Source of the DNA: Boseongicola sp. SB0665_bin_10
GTDB taxonomy: Bacteria > Pseudomonadota > Alphaproteobacteria > Rhodobacterales > Rhodobacteraceae
Length of the DNA stretch: 46,403 nt
Assembly (NCBI GenBank): GCA_009838075.1
Contig: VXSG01000062.1
Coordinates: forward strand, 25,732-72,134
Reading direction: 5' to 3'
Part shown: piece by piece, positions 32,602 to 41,075 of the stretch
Layout of the letters: every line of letters begins with the position of its first letter
Numbering within the stretch: the first letter of the stretch is position 1
Program-made: the position numbers and the translations under genes
Notes under the pieces: model-generated
What the model was told of the DNA's origin: nothing
The model's input: the letters and a program-made list of their open reading frames with translations, nothing else
The model's database searches: none

Positions 32602-34173
32602 TTACGACTTCTGGAACATGGCAAGCATCCGGCGAGTCACCAGGAAGCCTCCCACTACATTAATTGACGCGATCAACACACCGACAAAACTCAGAAATAC
32701 CACGACCCAGTGCACCGCCCCGATCTGAAGCAGCGCGCCGACGATGATGATTCCCGAAATCGCGTTGGTCACCGACATCAGCGGCGTGTGAAGTGCGTGC
32801 TGGACGTTCCAGATGACCTGGAATCCGACGAATACGGCGAGGGCGAAGACGATGAAATGCTGCATGAAGCTGGCGGGCGCATACGTTCCCACAAGAAGCA
32901 TGAGAAGGCCCCCGACCACGAGCAGCGCGACCTGGCGCCTGGTCGCTTCCTTGAAGGCGGCAAGCTCTCCGGCCTTTCTTTCCTCGGGTGTCTGTTCACG
33001 CGGGCTTGCCTTCGCGGGCTGCGCCGCGATCGCCTGAACCCTTGGCGGCGGTGGCGGGTAGGTGATTTCGCCGCCGAAGGTCACCGTGGCCCCACGGATG
33101 ACGTCATCCTCCATGTCATGGACGACCTCACCGTTCCGTTCCGGCGTCAGGTCCGCGACCATGTGCCGGACATTGGTCGCATAGAGCAGCGACGACTGCG
33201 CGGCCATGCGGGACGGAAAGTCGGTGTAGCCGACAATGGTGACACCATTGTCAGTCACGATCTTCCCGCCCATTTCGGTCAGTTCGCAGTTGCCGCCCCG
33301 CTCGGCCGCAAGGTCGACGATGACGCTCCCGGGCTTCATCGCCTCGACCATGTCGCGGGTCCAGAGGATCGGCGCGTCCCTGTTCGGAATCAAGGCTGTC
33401 GTGATGACAATGTCCATCTCGGGCGCAAGCTCGCGAAACTTCTCGAGCTGCTTCTCCCTGAACTCCGGACTTGACGGTGCTGCATATCCGCCCGCGGCGG
33501 CGCCATCCTGTTGCTGCTCCTCGAACTCCAGCGCCACGAATTCCGCCCCCATCGACTCGATCTGCTCGGCCACTTCCGGCCTGACGTCAAAGGCGTAGGT
33601 GATCGCCCCGAGGCTCGTGGCCGTGCCGATCGCAGCAAGGCCGGCTACGCCCGCCCCCACGACGAGGACTTTCGCCGGCGGCACCTTGCCTGCGGCCGTG
33701 ATCTGGCCCGTGAAGAACCGTCCGAAATTGTTCCCTGCCTCGATGACCGCGCGATATCCTGCGATGTTCGCCATCGAGCTGAGCGCATCCATTTTCTGCG
33801 CCCTGCTGATCCTCGGCACCATGTCCATCGCGATGACATTCGCGCCGTTGTCCCGGGCGATTTCCAGGAGCTTCTCGTTCGCTGCCGGATAGACAAGTGA
33901 AATCAACGTCTGGCCTCGCGACAGCGCTGCCGCTTCGGCTTCTGTCGGAGGCTGCACCTTGGCCACGACATCCGCATCGCTCCAGACGGCGCCCCCTGCC
34001 ACGACCCTGGCACCGGCATCCCTGTACTCCGCGTCGCCGAAACCCGCCGCCGCGCCTGCACCTTCCTGAACCAAGCACGCGTATCCAAGCTTCTGAAGGT
34101 CTCTTGCGCTCGCTGGCGTCATCGCCACCCGTGCCTCGCCCGAGGCAACTTCCTTCGGCACTCCGACTCTCAT
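32602..34173 (-). CDS. pntA: NAD(P) transhydrogenase, alpha subunit (fused form)
   Basis: The 523-residue protein joins the NAD(H)-binding domain I ([52 protein letters not shown]) to a C-terminal membrane part with about four helices ([18 protein letters not shown] onward). Many alphaproteobacteria split this subunit into two genes; here it is one chain as in E. coli. The start at 34173 matches the conserved N-terminus and follows a G-rich stretch; a frame 19 codons longer exists but adds nothing family-like. It forms an operon with pntB. Confidence 0.95.
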   Translation of the reverse strand: MRVGVPKEVASGEARVAMTPASARDLQKLGYACLVQEGAGAAAGFGDAEYRDAGARVVAGGAVWSDADVVAKVQPPTEAEAAALSRGQTLISLVYPAANEKLLEIARDNGANVIAMDMVPRISRAQKMDALSSMANIAGYRAVIEAGNNFGRFFTGQITAAGKVPPAKVLVVGAGVAGLAAIGTATSLGAITYAFDVRPEVAEQIESMGAEFVALEFEEQQQDGAAAGGYAAPSSPEFREKQLEKFRELAPEMDIVITTALIPNRDAPILWTRDMVEAMKPGSVIVDLAAERGGNCELTEMGGKIVTDNGVTIVGYTDFPSRMAAQSSLLYATNVRHMVADLTPERNGEVVHDMEDDVIRGATVTFGGEITYPPPPPRVQAIAAQPAKASPREQTPEERKAGELAAFKEATRRQVALLVVGGLLMLLVGTYAPASFMQHFIVFALAVFVGFQVIWNVQHALHTPLMSVTNAISGIIIVGALLQIGAVHWVVVFLSFVGVLIASINVVGGFLVTRRMLAMFQKS

Positions 34174-34427
34174 TGCCTGCCCCCCGTCCACAACGACTGA
34201 ATCATCATTCGGCGTGTCTAGATGGCGCACCCGAATTGCACAACAGTATCATGTGTCGCATCAGTGCCTGGTCGTTCGGCGGGAGGTTTGCTTGACAAAA
34301 CTGACGGCCTGGCCGTCGCAAGCATTGATTTCACGGGTCAGTGGAAGTTGCCAACGCAAGCGCTTCTCGCATGTCCCTGCCTGGACTTCGCATTGCGCCG
34401 CACGCAGCAGTGTCCAAGTCGCAGGTT

Positions 34428-35120
34428 TCAAGCGAACCAAGCGTCGTAGTCGCTGACCAGCAGATGCGTCGGCGCAATGTCCTCCTCGATGTCGGCAAAC
34501 CGCCCGATCGGCTCACGGAAGACGTTGTCCGTCACGTCATCGTTCACGGTCGAGACTTCGCCAATCAGAACGTCTCCGTTCTCGCCCCAGAACGCGTGCC
34601 AGTCACCCGGGTTCAGCGTGACGCTCTCGCCCGGAGCCAATTTCAGAACTTCGCCTGGCCGCAATCGGCGTTCCAGGCCGTCAGTCAGGACAGTTACGCC
34701 CTTCTCACCGTCAAAGTTCCCGTCCGCGTCAGATCCAAACAGCTCCACCGCAAGAACCGCGCCGCCCCGGTTGATGATGTCCTCGGACTTGATGACATGG
34801 GTATGCATCGGGCTGACCTGGTCCTGCCGGCTGATCAGGAGCTTTTCCGCGTAGACCATGCCTCTCCCGCGCTCAAGATCGGAAAGAAAGCCGTTTCGCA
34901 ACGTGAACAGGAAGAGGCCGAGCCTGTCGAATTCCCCCTGCCCGTAATCCGTGATGTCCCATCCGAGACGTGCGTCAGCGATGCGCCTTGCCGACCCGTC
35001 ATTGACGCGGGAGCGGAATTCCTCCGGATTCCAGTAGGCGAATGGCGGCAACGTGAAGCCGAACGAGCGCATCATCTCGCCTGCGGCTGCCATGATGTCG
35101 TTGATGTGAGAACGTTTCAT
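34428..35120 (-). CDS. D-lyxose ketol-isomerase-family cupin protein
   Basis: The 230-residue protein starts at ATG 35120 (G-rich sequence upstream), which gives the usual family length; an open frame from 35201 would add 27 unfamiliar residues. It has the cupin core with metal-binding His pairs (SPMHTHVIKSEDIINRGG; GDWHAFWGENGDVLIGEVSTVNDD) and the family start MKRSHINDIMAAAGEMM. Characterised members interconvert D-lyxose and D-xylulose or D-mannose and D-fructose. It is downstream of the glutamine-amidotransferase gene (126-bp gap) and follows the TRAP operon on the same strand, so it may act on the TRAP substrate or a derivative. Confidence 0.85.
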   Translation of the reverse strand: MKRSHINDIMAAAGEMMRSFGFTLPPFAYWNPEEFRSRVNDGSARRIADARLGWDITDYGQGEFDRLGLFLFTLRNGFLSDLERGRGMVYAEKLLISRQDQVSPMHTHVIKSEDIINRGGAVLAVELFGSDADGNFDGEKGVTVLTDGLERRLRPGEVLKLAPGESVTLNPGDWHAFWGENGDVLIGEVSTVNDDVTDNVFREPIGRFADIEEDIAPTHLLVSDYDAWFA

Positions 35121-35246
35121 CTTGCCCCCCGAGGCGAGAATGTCGCGCAATTCGTGACGGCTTGAACGCTCAACGTCCAGACGCGCCGCGGCATCACGCA
35201 ATTTCGGAAAGTCATGTCAAGGATGCCGAACGGGACCGGCAGGCCG

Positions 35247-36023
35247 TCATGCGCTTCTGAGCCTTGCCGGCCGCATCCCCGCGGCCCAGTTCCGGACCGC
35301 CTCGCCGAACGCCTCGAACAGCGCCCGAGAGACCGGATCTTCCGCCGCCTTGTACTCGGGATGCCACTGCACGCCGAGGGCAAAGCCCGGTGCGCCTTCA
35401 ACGTAAATTGCCTCTTCCGTGCCGTCTTCCGCGCGCCCGTCGATGACGATCCCCTCGCCAACTTCCTTGATGCCCTGACCGTGCAGCGTGTTGGTCAGAA
35501 CAGTTGTGGCACCAAACAGACCATGGAACACGCCGCCTTCGGAAAGCGTCACCTCGTGGCGAAGCTCGAACTTCTGGTCCAGGGTTCCGTCGGGCGGCAT
35601 CCTGTGATTCATGCGGCCCGGCAATTCCCGGATTTCGGGATGGAGCGACCCGCCCATCGCCGTGTTCAACTCCTGGAATCCGCGGCAGATCGCAAGCACC
35701 GGCAGACCGGCAGCCACGCATTCGCGAATCAACGGCAACGTGATCTTGTCGCGAGCGCGATCGAAGAAACCATGAGCCCTGGTCGGTTCCTCGCCGTATT
35801 CTTCCGGATGCACGTTTGCGCGCCCGCCTGGAAACACGAACCCGTCGCAGACAGACATCAACTCCGCCACCGAGACCAGGTCAGGATCCGCCGGCACGAT
35901 CAGCGGCATGGCACCAGACACATCCCGAACCGCAACGGAGTTCATGCGGCCGCCCGAATGAACGGGATACTCGCGATCAATGAGATATGCGTTGCCGATG
36001 ATCCCGACGACGGGCAAACTCAT
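35247..36023 (-). CDS. Class I glutamine amidotransferase-type hydrolase (PuuD/peptidase C26 family)
   Basis: The 258-residue protein has a strong GGGAGG site before ATG 36023. The nucleophile elbow is LAICRGFQELN (Cys in C-R-G), and the His/Glu pair is in GVQWHPEY. This is the gamma-glutamyl-GABA hydrolase (PuuD) pattern. Such enzymes cleave gamma-glutamyl amides in polyamine or ethanolamine breakdown. No other Puu genes are present, so a different gamma-glutamyl or amide substrate is possible. The gene is isolated by a 531-bp gap from dctM upstream. Confidence 0.88.
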   Translation of the reverse strand: MSLPVVGIIGNAYLIDREYPVHSGGRMNSVAVRDVSGAMPLIVPADPDLVSVAELMSVCDGFVFPGGRANVHPEEYGEEPTRAHGFFDRARDKITLPLIRECVAAGLPVLAICRGFQELNTAMGGSLHPEIRELPGRMNHRMPPDGTLDQKFELRHEVTLSEGGVFHGLFGATTVLTNTLHGQGIKEVGEGIVIDGRAEDGTEEAIYVEGAPGFALGVQWHPEYKAAEDPVSRALFEAFGEAVRNWAAGMRPARLRSA

Positions 36024-36554
36024 CGCTTCCTCCCTGGATGCAGGCGCGCAGTCCGCGACCCGTGCATGTAATACGGCATGTCGACCCAGCACAAGGCCCC
36101 GCATCGCGACCGGAGTCCCGGGGCCGTCCCAAGGCCGTCGCGACGGAAACTGTGCCCTCCTGCCGAAGCGAGGGGATGCACGGCGGCCGAACCACACTTC
36201 CGGGGCGAATTCCCGGGCGCGGCAACCTGGCCCAAGATGGATCCGCCCGGCGGCATGGCACTGTTGCAAGGACCGCATCCGCCAGCCTCCGACCGCGTTC
36301 GCGACGCATTCGGCGCACCGTTGGAAATGCTGCCGAACGGCAGGGAACCCGGACATGTCCCGGCGACCTTTCCGCCCGCTCCGGTTCGCAGGGCGGCGTC
36401 GAGCCGCCGAGGATCGACGTCACGCGCGTCGTGCAACGCCCGAGCCAGGCGCGGAGATCCACGAATCCGGCGGTTCGCAACCGTGCCGACAATATGCATC
36501 CGGACCTGGATCCTGCCAGGCGAGGCGGTCTGCGCCGAAATCGGTGACGGACAC
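36024..36554. other. 531-bp gap between amidotransferase gene and dctM
   Basis: Open frames run through on both strands, but none resembles a family and none has a credible start. The stretch should contain the dctM 3' untranslated region and the promoter of the amidotransferase gene. I see no repeat and no strong hairpin. Confidence 0.5.
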
Positions 36555-37955
36555 CTATGCGAGGCTTGGAAGCCAAAGGACGATCCAGGGAAATGCAACA
36601 AGCAGCGCGATCGTGACGGCGTCCGTGGCGAAGAAGGGAATGACGCCCCTGAACACGTCCTGCACCGTGAGGTCGTCCCTGACACCTGCCACGACAAAGC
36701 AGTTCAGGCCGATCGGAGGCGTGATCAGGCAGAATTCCGCCATTTTCACGACCAGGATGCCAAACCAGATCGCGCACATCGGCCCCGACATGCCGAAGGA
36801 ACTTTCGGCGGCGGTGACGCTTTCTCCGCCGTTCAGTGCCATCACCGCGGGATAGACCACGGGGAGCGTCAACAGAAGCATGCCGATGGCATCCATGAAC
36901 ATTCCCAGGACGGCGTAGGCCAGCAGGATGCAGACGAGGATCAGCCAGGGCGAATAGGTGAGCGACGTGATCCAGTCCGAGAACGCGCCGGGAAGGTCGG
37001 CAAAGCCGAGGAAGCGCACGTAGACCAGAACGCCCCAGATGATCGTGAAGATCATCACCGAGAGCTTCGCCGTCTCCCGAAGGGCGTCACGAAATTCCGG
37101 CCAGCGCATCCCCCGGTAGACCGCCAGGAGAAACACCACGAAGGCCCCGATCGCCCCTCCTTCCGTGGGCGTGCCCCATGCGTCCCCGCCAAACGGATTG
37201 TAGACGAAGAAGATGATGGTCACGACGACGAAGACGATCGGCAGTGCCGGCGGAAGCGAGACGAGGCGCTCGCGCCAGGTGAAGCCGGTGACGCGCGGCC
37301 CGAAGTCGGGGATCACCAGCGCCATTCCGACGATGAGCATCCCGTAGATCAGGGCGGAAAACGCGCCGGGCACGAACCCGGCGAGCAGGAGCCTGCCGAC
37401 GTCCTGCTCCACGATGATGGCATAGATCACGAGGATGGCCGAGGGCGGAATCAGCGACGCCAGGGTGCCGCCGGCGGCAACCACGCCGGCGGCGAACTGC
37501 TTCCTGTATCCGATCTTCAGCATCTCGGGAATCGCGATGCGGGCAAAGACGGCCGCGGTTGCGACCGAGGCGCCCGAGACCGCCGCAAAGCCTGCCGTCG
37601 CGAAAATCGTTGCGACGGCCAGGCCGCCGGGAACCCACGCAACCCAGCGCTTGGCCGCCTCGAACAGCGCGCGCGTCAGGCCCGCATAGTAGGCCAGGTA
37701 GCCGATCAGTATGAACGTCGGGATCAGGGACAGCGCCTGGGAGGACACTTTCGAGTGCGGCACCTGGCCCGCGGTCTTCACGGCGACCGACAGGGCCCAG
37801 CCGAAATCACCCGCCCCGTAGTCCTTCTTCGCCCAGAAGATCCAGATCAGCCCCACCATCCCGGCCAGCCCCGCGGCGAACGCCACGCGCATCCCCAGGA
37901 ACACGAGAATCAGCATGCCCCCGGTCACCCAGATCCCGATCTCGATCGGTTCCAT
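36555..37955 (-). CDS. dctM: TRAP transporter large permease, DctM
   Basis: A 466-residue inner-membrane protein with about 12 hydrophobic segments, of the DctM (TRAP large membrane subunit) family (GMRVAFAAGLAGMVGL; SVATAAVFARIAIPEMLKIGY; GGTLASLIPPSAILVIYAI; C-terminal ITPPIGLNCFVV). It uses the sodium gradient to import the ligand delivered by DctP. The ATG shares one base with the dctQ stop (TGATG). It is the last gene of the TRAP operon. Confidence 0.95.
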   Translation of the reverse strand: MEPIEIGIWVTGGMLILVFLGMRVAFAAGLAGMVGLIWIFWAKKDYGAGDFGWALSVAVKTAGQVPHSKVSSQALSLIPTFILIGYLAYYAGLTRALFEAAKRWVAWVPGGLAVATIFATAGFAAVSGASVATAAVFARIAIPEMLKIGYRKQFAAGVVAAGGTLASLIPPSAILVIYAIIVEQDVGRLLLAGFVPGAFSALIYGMLIVGMALVIPDFGPRVTGFTWRERLVSLPPALPIVFVVVTIIFFVYNPFGGDAWGTPTEGGAIGAFVVFLLAVYRGMRWPEFRDALRETAKLSVMIFTIIWGVLVYVRFLGFADLPGAFSDWITSLTYSPWLILVCILLAYAVLGMFMDAIGMLLLTLPVVYPAVMALNGGESVTAAESSFGMSGPMCAIWFGILVVKMAEFCLITPPIGLNCFVVAGVRDDLTVQDVFRGVIPFFATDAVTIALLVAFPWIVLWLPSLA

Positions 37956-38578
37956 CAGCGGTCTTCCCCGAGCTGGCCGGCTTCCAGTGCCGCCTGCCGT
38001 GCGGCGTCGGCAATGAGCGGCACGGCAATGGCCGTGCCCGTGACGGCCGCACGCAGGTAGGCCCACAGTTGCAGGCACAGGCGCGCGCACAGCACGCCAA
38101 ACGCGACCGGAGCCAGCAGCTTGGCGGGCCAGATGGGCAGGCCGATATCCATGGAACTGTCGCGGCTCCACATCGGCGCGGCAAAGTCGAAACTTCGTGC
38201 AAAATGCGCCCAGCTTCCCCAGACCATGAGCGCCATGAACGCGAGAAGCGCCAGGACGAACACGAACTCGACGGCGTAAAGCGCCCGTCCGCGGAGCATT
38301 CCCACCAGGACATCCATCCGTACGTGGGCGCCCTCGCGCTGGACATAGGAGATGCCCATGAAGGCAATGAGCGGCATCGCCTGCTCGATCCAGTCGACAT
38401 AGCCCGGCAGCGGCTGGTTGAAGCCGTTCCGTCCGCCGACCGAAACCACGGCGAGCAGCATGAGGGCGAAGACCGCGATGCCGCTGACAAGCGAGAGCGC
38501 GATTTCCAGCTTCAGGAACCGCTGGTCAATCCGGCTGAGGATGCTGCCGTCGGACGCGACCTGCGAACCGATTGTCAT
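37955..38578 (-). CDS. dctQ: TRAP transporter small permease, DctQ
   Basis: A 207-residue membrane protein with four hydrophobic segments (LVSGIAVFALMLLAVVSV; AMPLIAFMGISYVQ; VEFVFVLALLAFMALMVWG; LLAPVAFGVLCARLCLQ) and the family pattern REGAHVRMDVLV. The ATG at 38578 follows GGGAAG; a start 5 codons earlier is possible. It bridges DctM and DctP in the transporter complex. Confidence 0.93.
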   Translation of the reverse strand: MTIGSQVASDGSILSRIDQRFLKLEIALSLVSGIAVFALMLLAVVSVGGRNGFNQPLPGYVDWIEQAMPLIAFMGISYVQREGAHVRMDVLVGMLRGRALYAVEFVFVLALLAFMALMVWGSWAHFARSFDFAAPMWSRDSSMDIGLPIWPAKLLAPVAFGVLCARLCLQLWAYLRAAVTGTAIAVPLIADAARQAALEAGQLGEDR

Positions 38579-38607
38579 GGATCTTCCCTTCAACGCCGCG
38601 AACGCCG

Positions 38608-38630
38608 CCCCGCGCCGGGACGGCGCGGGG
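38608..38630 (-). terminator. GC-rich stem-loop between dctP and dctQ
   Basis: CCCCGCGCC at 38608-38616 pairs perfectly with GGCGCGGGG at 38622-38630 around a 5-base loop. There is no T-run. Like the hairpin at 5711-5735, it separates a binding-protein gene from its permease genes and likely tunes their relative expression. Confidence 0.6.
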
Positions 38631-38648
38631 ATCTGACGGTCAAGGGTC

Positions 38649-39662
38649 TCAGTTCGACTGGGCGATCATGCCCGTGACCAGGTCGTACAGCTCCTGTGCC
38701 GGAAGGCCGCGCGCCGCATTTTCCTCGATCCAGGAGGCGGCGGCCGGAGCGGCGGCGGCGTCCTTGAATGCAGCGATCTCGTCATCGGAGAACGTGACCT
38801 TCGTGATTCCGCGCTCCTCCAGCGCGGGACCCCACGCGGCCATCGTGTTGTTGTTGTAGTTGGCAATGTAATGCGCCAGCGCTTCCTCGACGGAGCCCAG
38901 GAGCGCCTCGCGGTGACTTTCCGAGAGCGCGTCGAGTGCATCCGCATTGACCACGACGGGACAGTTCACCGTGCCGGGGTTGAGGTTGGTGGTCCACCAG
39001 GTGGCGTTCTCGATGGTGCCGAAGGACATGTGGGCATGCGGCGCAAAGCTCACTGCCTTGACGACGCCGGAATCCATGGCTTGGCGCACTTCGGTCGCCG
39101 ACATCGATGTCGGCACCGCGCCGATCGTCTCCAGCGCCTTGCCGATGCCGCCCGTGGCGCGCACTGCCAGGCCCTTGAAATCCGCGAGCGAGGCTGGTGC
39201 GTCGCCGGCCCCGGCGATGTTGTATTGCGGAAGCGGCGAGGGCATCAGCAACACGGCGTTCCAGCGTCCCAGATCCTCGACGGCCGCGGGGTGCTGGTAG
39301 ACAGCCATCGAGAGCTCGACCTCCTGTTCCAGCGAGGAGACGCCGAGAAACGGCAGCTCGAGCACGGTGATGGTAGGGTTCTTGTCGGCATGGTAGCCGG
39401 CGCAGAACTGCGCCATCTCGAACGCGCCGATCGAGATTCCGTCAAGGTTCTCACGGTTCTTCGACAGCCCTCCATAGGAAAGGTTCAGCGTGAATTCGCC
39501 GTTTGTCCTTTCCGCGACCAGCTCGGCCAGCCTTTCGACATGCTCCGTGAAGGCGCGGCGCTTGCCCCAAAGCGAAACGTTCCATTCAACGGCCAAAGCC
39601 TCGCCCGCAAATGCAATTGCCAGCGCGGCGACGCTCACGCGACCAATCAGCTTGTTCATCAT
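38649..39662 (-). CDS. dctP: TRAP transporter solute-binding protein, DctP
   Basis: A 337-residue periplasmic protein. It has two adjacent ATG codons (39662 and 39659) after a strong AGGAGGAGG, then a signal peptide (VSVAALAIAFAGEALA). The mature DctP fold shows the conserved ligand-binding Arg in FKGLAVRATGG and the E--QAMDSGVV helix. Ligands of this family are usually organic acids bound through that Arg; the specific ligand is unknown. The promoter gap to dctD (39663-39779) carries a palindrome at 39764-39775, and a decayed copy of this whole gap exists at about 43215-43455. Confidence 0.93.
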   Translation of the reverse strand: MMNKLIGRVSVAALAIAFAGEALAVEWNVSLWGKRRAFTEHVERLAELVAERTNGEFTLNLSYGGLSKNRENLDGISIGAFEMAQFCAGYHADKNPTITVLELPFLGVSSLEQEVELSMAVYQHPAAVEDLGRWNAVLLMPSPLPQYNIAGAGDAPASLADFKGLAVRATGGIGKALETIGAVPTSMSATEVRQAMDSGVVKAVSFAPHAHMSFGTIENATWWTTNLNPGTVNCPVVVNADALDALSESHREALLGSVEEALAHYIANYNNNTMAAWGPALEERGITKVTFSDDEIAAFKDAAAAPAAASWIEENAARGLPAQELYDLVTGMIAQSN

Positions 39663-39763
39663 TGGACCTCCTCCTGTCCTGAACGGTTTCACGTGCCTGC
39701 AGGCTGCCTGATTCCCGAGGCCCGCCCAATGAAGGAAATTGCATGCGAACGCGCGGAAGCCCT

Positions 39764-39775
39764 GCGGATTTCCGC
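39764..39775. promoter_or_regulatory. Palindrome GCGGATTTCCGC upstream of dctP, candidate DctD site
   Basis: GCGGA and TCCGC arms separated by two bases, 4 bases beyond the dctD stop and 102 bp before the dctP start. The same block is preserved (CGGGATTTCCGC) in the decayed duplicate at about 43348-43359. This is consistent with a binding site for the DctD-like regulator. No clean GG-N10-GC sigma-54 promoter of the TGGCAC-N5-TTGC type is seen in the gap. Confidence 0.4.
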
Positions 39776-39779
39776 AACC

Positions 39780-41075
39780 TCATAGCAGCGCGTCCTTGTC
39801 CAGCCCGAGCTTGACGATCTTCTCGTTCAACGTGCGCCGCGCGATGCCGAGTGCTTCCGCAACCGCATCCATGCGCCCCTCGTGGGCGCGGATGGCCTTG
39901 CCGATGAGTTCGCGCTCGAAGGCGGCAACAGCTTCGCGAAGGGTCGGAGGCACGTCCCCGTGCACTTCATCCAGCGCGAGCGCAGCCGCAACCGACCCTG
40001 TCCCGCGTCGCGCCTGAAGCACGCGCCGCTCAGCCACGCTGCGCAGTTCGCGAACGTTGCCCGGCCAGTCATGGGCCATGAGAGCGGCGAGATCGTCTTC
40101 CGTCAGCTCCGGCGGCGCAATCTCGTAGGCCAGCGCCGCCTCGGCGAGGAAATGCGAAAACGTCAGCGCGATGTCGTCCGGACGGATGCGCAACGACGGA
40201 AGGACAAGCGTGAGGGTGTTGAGCCGGAAGAGAAGATCCGGGCGAAGCCGCCCTTGCCGCACGGAGGTTTCCGGGTTCTCGTTCGTGGCCGAGAGAACGC
40301 GGAGGTCCAGATGCGGCCGACGCCCTTCGGCCGGCGACGTGCTTTCCTCGATCTCCCTGAGCAGCATCGCCTGCACCTCGGGCGGACAGAGCGCGATCTC
40401 GTCCAGGAACAGCGTGCCGCCGGACCCTGCCGCCAATGTGCCTTCGCGGAGCCCCTCAGGGGTCATCGTGGCGCAGTTCAGGGCATGGAACGGCCCGCTG
40501 GAACGGGGACCGAGATCGTGGAGCGCGCGAGCCACCAGTTCCTTGCCCGTCCCGGTCTCGCCCTGGACAAGCACGGCAGCGGGACTGCCTGCCAGATCGA
40601 GGATCTCCGCGCGAATCCTCTCCATGCCAGCCGTCTGCCCGACAAGGATCCGGTCCAGCCCCGAAAGTTCCGCAAGCCGGGACCGAAGCCTCCGGTTGAT
40701 CACGCGCATCGTGTGCTGCTCGGAGGCATGAGAGAGGACCGAAAGGAGTCGGCTCGGCGAGTACGGCTTCTCGACGAATCCGTAGGCGCCGTTCTGGATG
40801 GCCTCGACCGCCATGGGAATGTCGCCGTGGGCCGAGATCAGCACCACCGGCGGCGATGTCTTCCGGTCAAGGCTCTCGAGCAGGTCCAGCCCCGACATCC
40901 CCGGCATCCGCACGTCCGTCAGGATCACGTCGGGCGAGTCCTGGGCGATCCGCCGTCCCGCGTCCACCGCCCGTGCAAGCGCGGTGGCACGCCACCCCGC
41001 CGCTTCAATCAGGTCCACCAGCGAGTCGCGCATCTCGCGGTCATCGTCGACGACCATCACGTGCCAGGCGCTCAT
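39780..41075 (-). CDS. dctD: DctD-like response regulator lacking the GAFTGA loop
   Basis: The 431-residue protein has a receiver domain (acidic DDD at 10-12, phospho-Asp54 in ILTDVRMPG, Lys103) and an AAA+ domain (Walker A GETGTGKE 172-179, Walker B GGTLFLDE 219-226, Arg finger in GRLRPDLLFRL). A Fis-type helix-turn-helix lies at the C-terminus (GRMDAVAEALGIARRTLNEKI). Between NCA (about 200-202) and GGTLFLDE only about 16 residues remain where NtrC-class activators have about 40. The sigma-54-contacting GAFTGA is absent. It therefore probably activates by a sigma-70 route, as known for R. capsulatus NtrC. It overlaps dctB by ATGA and controls, by position, the TRAP genes downstream. Confidence 0.92.
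   Translation of the reverse strand: MSAWHVMVVDDDREMRDSLVDLIEAAGWRATALARAVDAGRRIAQDSPDVILTDVRMPGMSGLDLLESLDRKTSPPVVLISAHGDIPMAVEAIQNGAYGFVEKPYSPSRLLSVLSHASEQHTMRVINRRLRSRLAELSGLDRILVGQTAGMERIRAEILDLAGSPAAVLVQGETGTGKELVARALHDLGPRSSGPFHALNCATMTPEGLREGTLAAGSGGTLFLDEIALCPPEVQAMLLREIEESTSPAEGRRPHLDLRVLSATNENPETSVRQGRLRPDLLFRLNTLTLVLPSLRIRPDDIALTFSHFLAEAALAYEIAPPELTEDDLAALMAHDWPGNVRELRSVAERRVLQARRGTGSVAAALALDEVHGDVPPTLREAVAAFERELIGKAIRAHEGRMDAVAEALGIARRTLNEKIVKLGLDKDALL

Noticed and set aside
34292-34297. Plus-strand TTGACA in the gap upstream of pntA
   Set aside because: No plus-strand gene follows and no -10 is visible.
36078-38060. 660-codon plus-strand open frame opposite dctM/dctQ
   Set aside because: Composition (His, Asp, Arg, Gln-rich) is typical of the antisense of membrane-protein genes, and the minus strand encodes clear TRAP permeases.
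39663-39779. Sigma-54 promoter upstream of dctP
   Set aside because: AGGCACG near 39690 resembles a -24 box, but the -12 GC is absent, it would leave no leader before the start, and it is not kept in the duplicate copy. The regulator also lacks GAFTGA.
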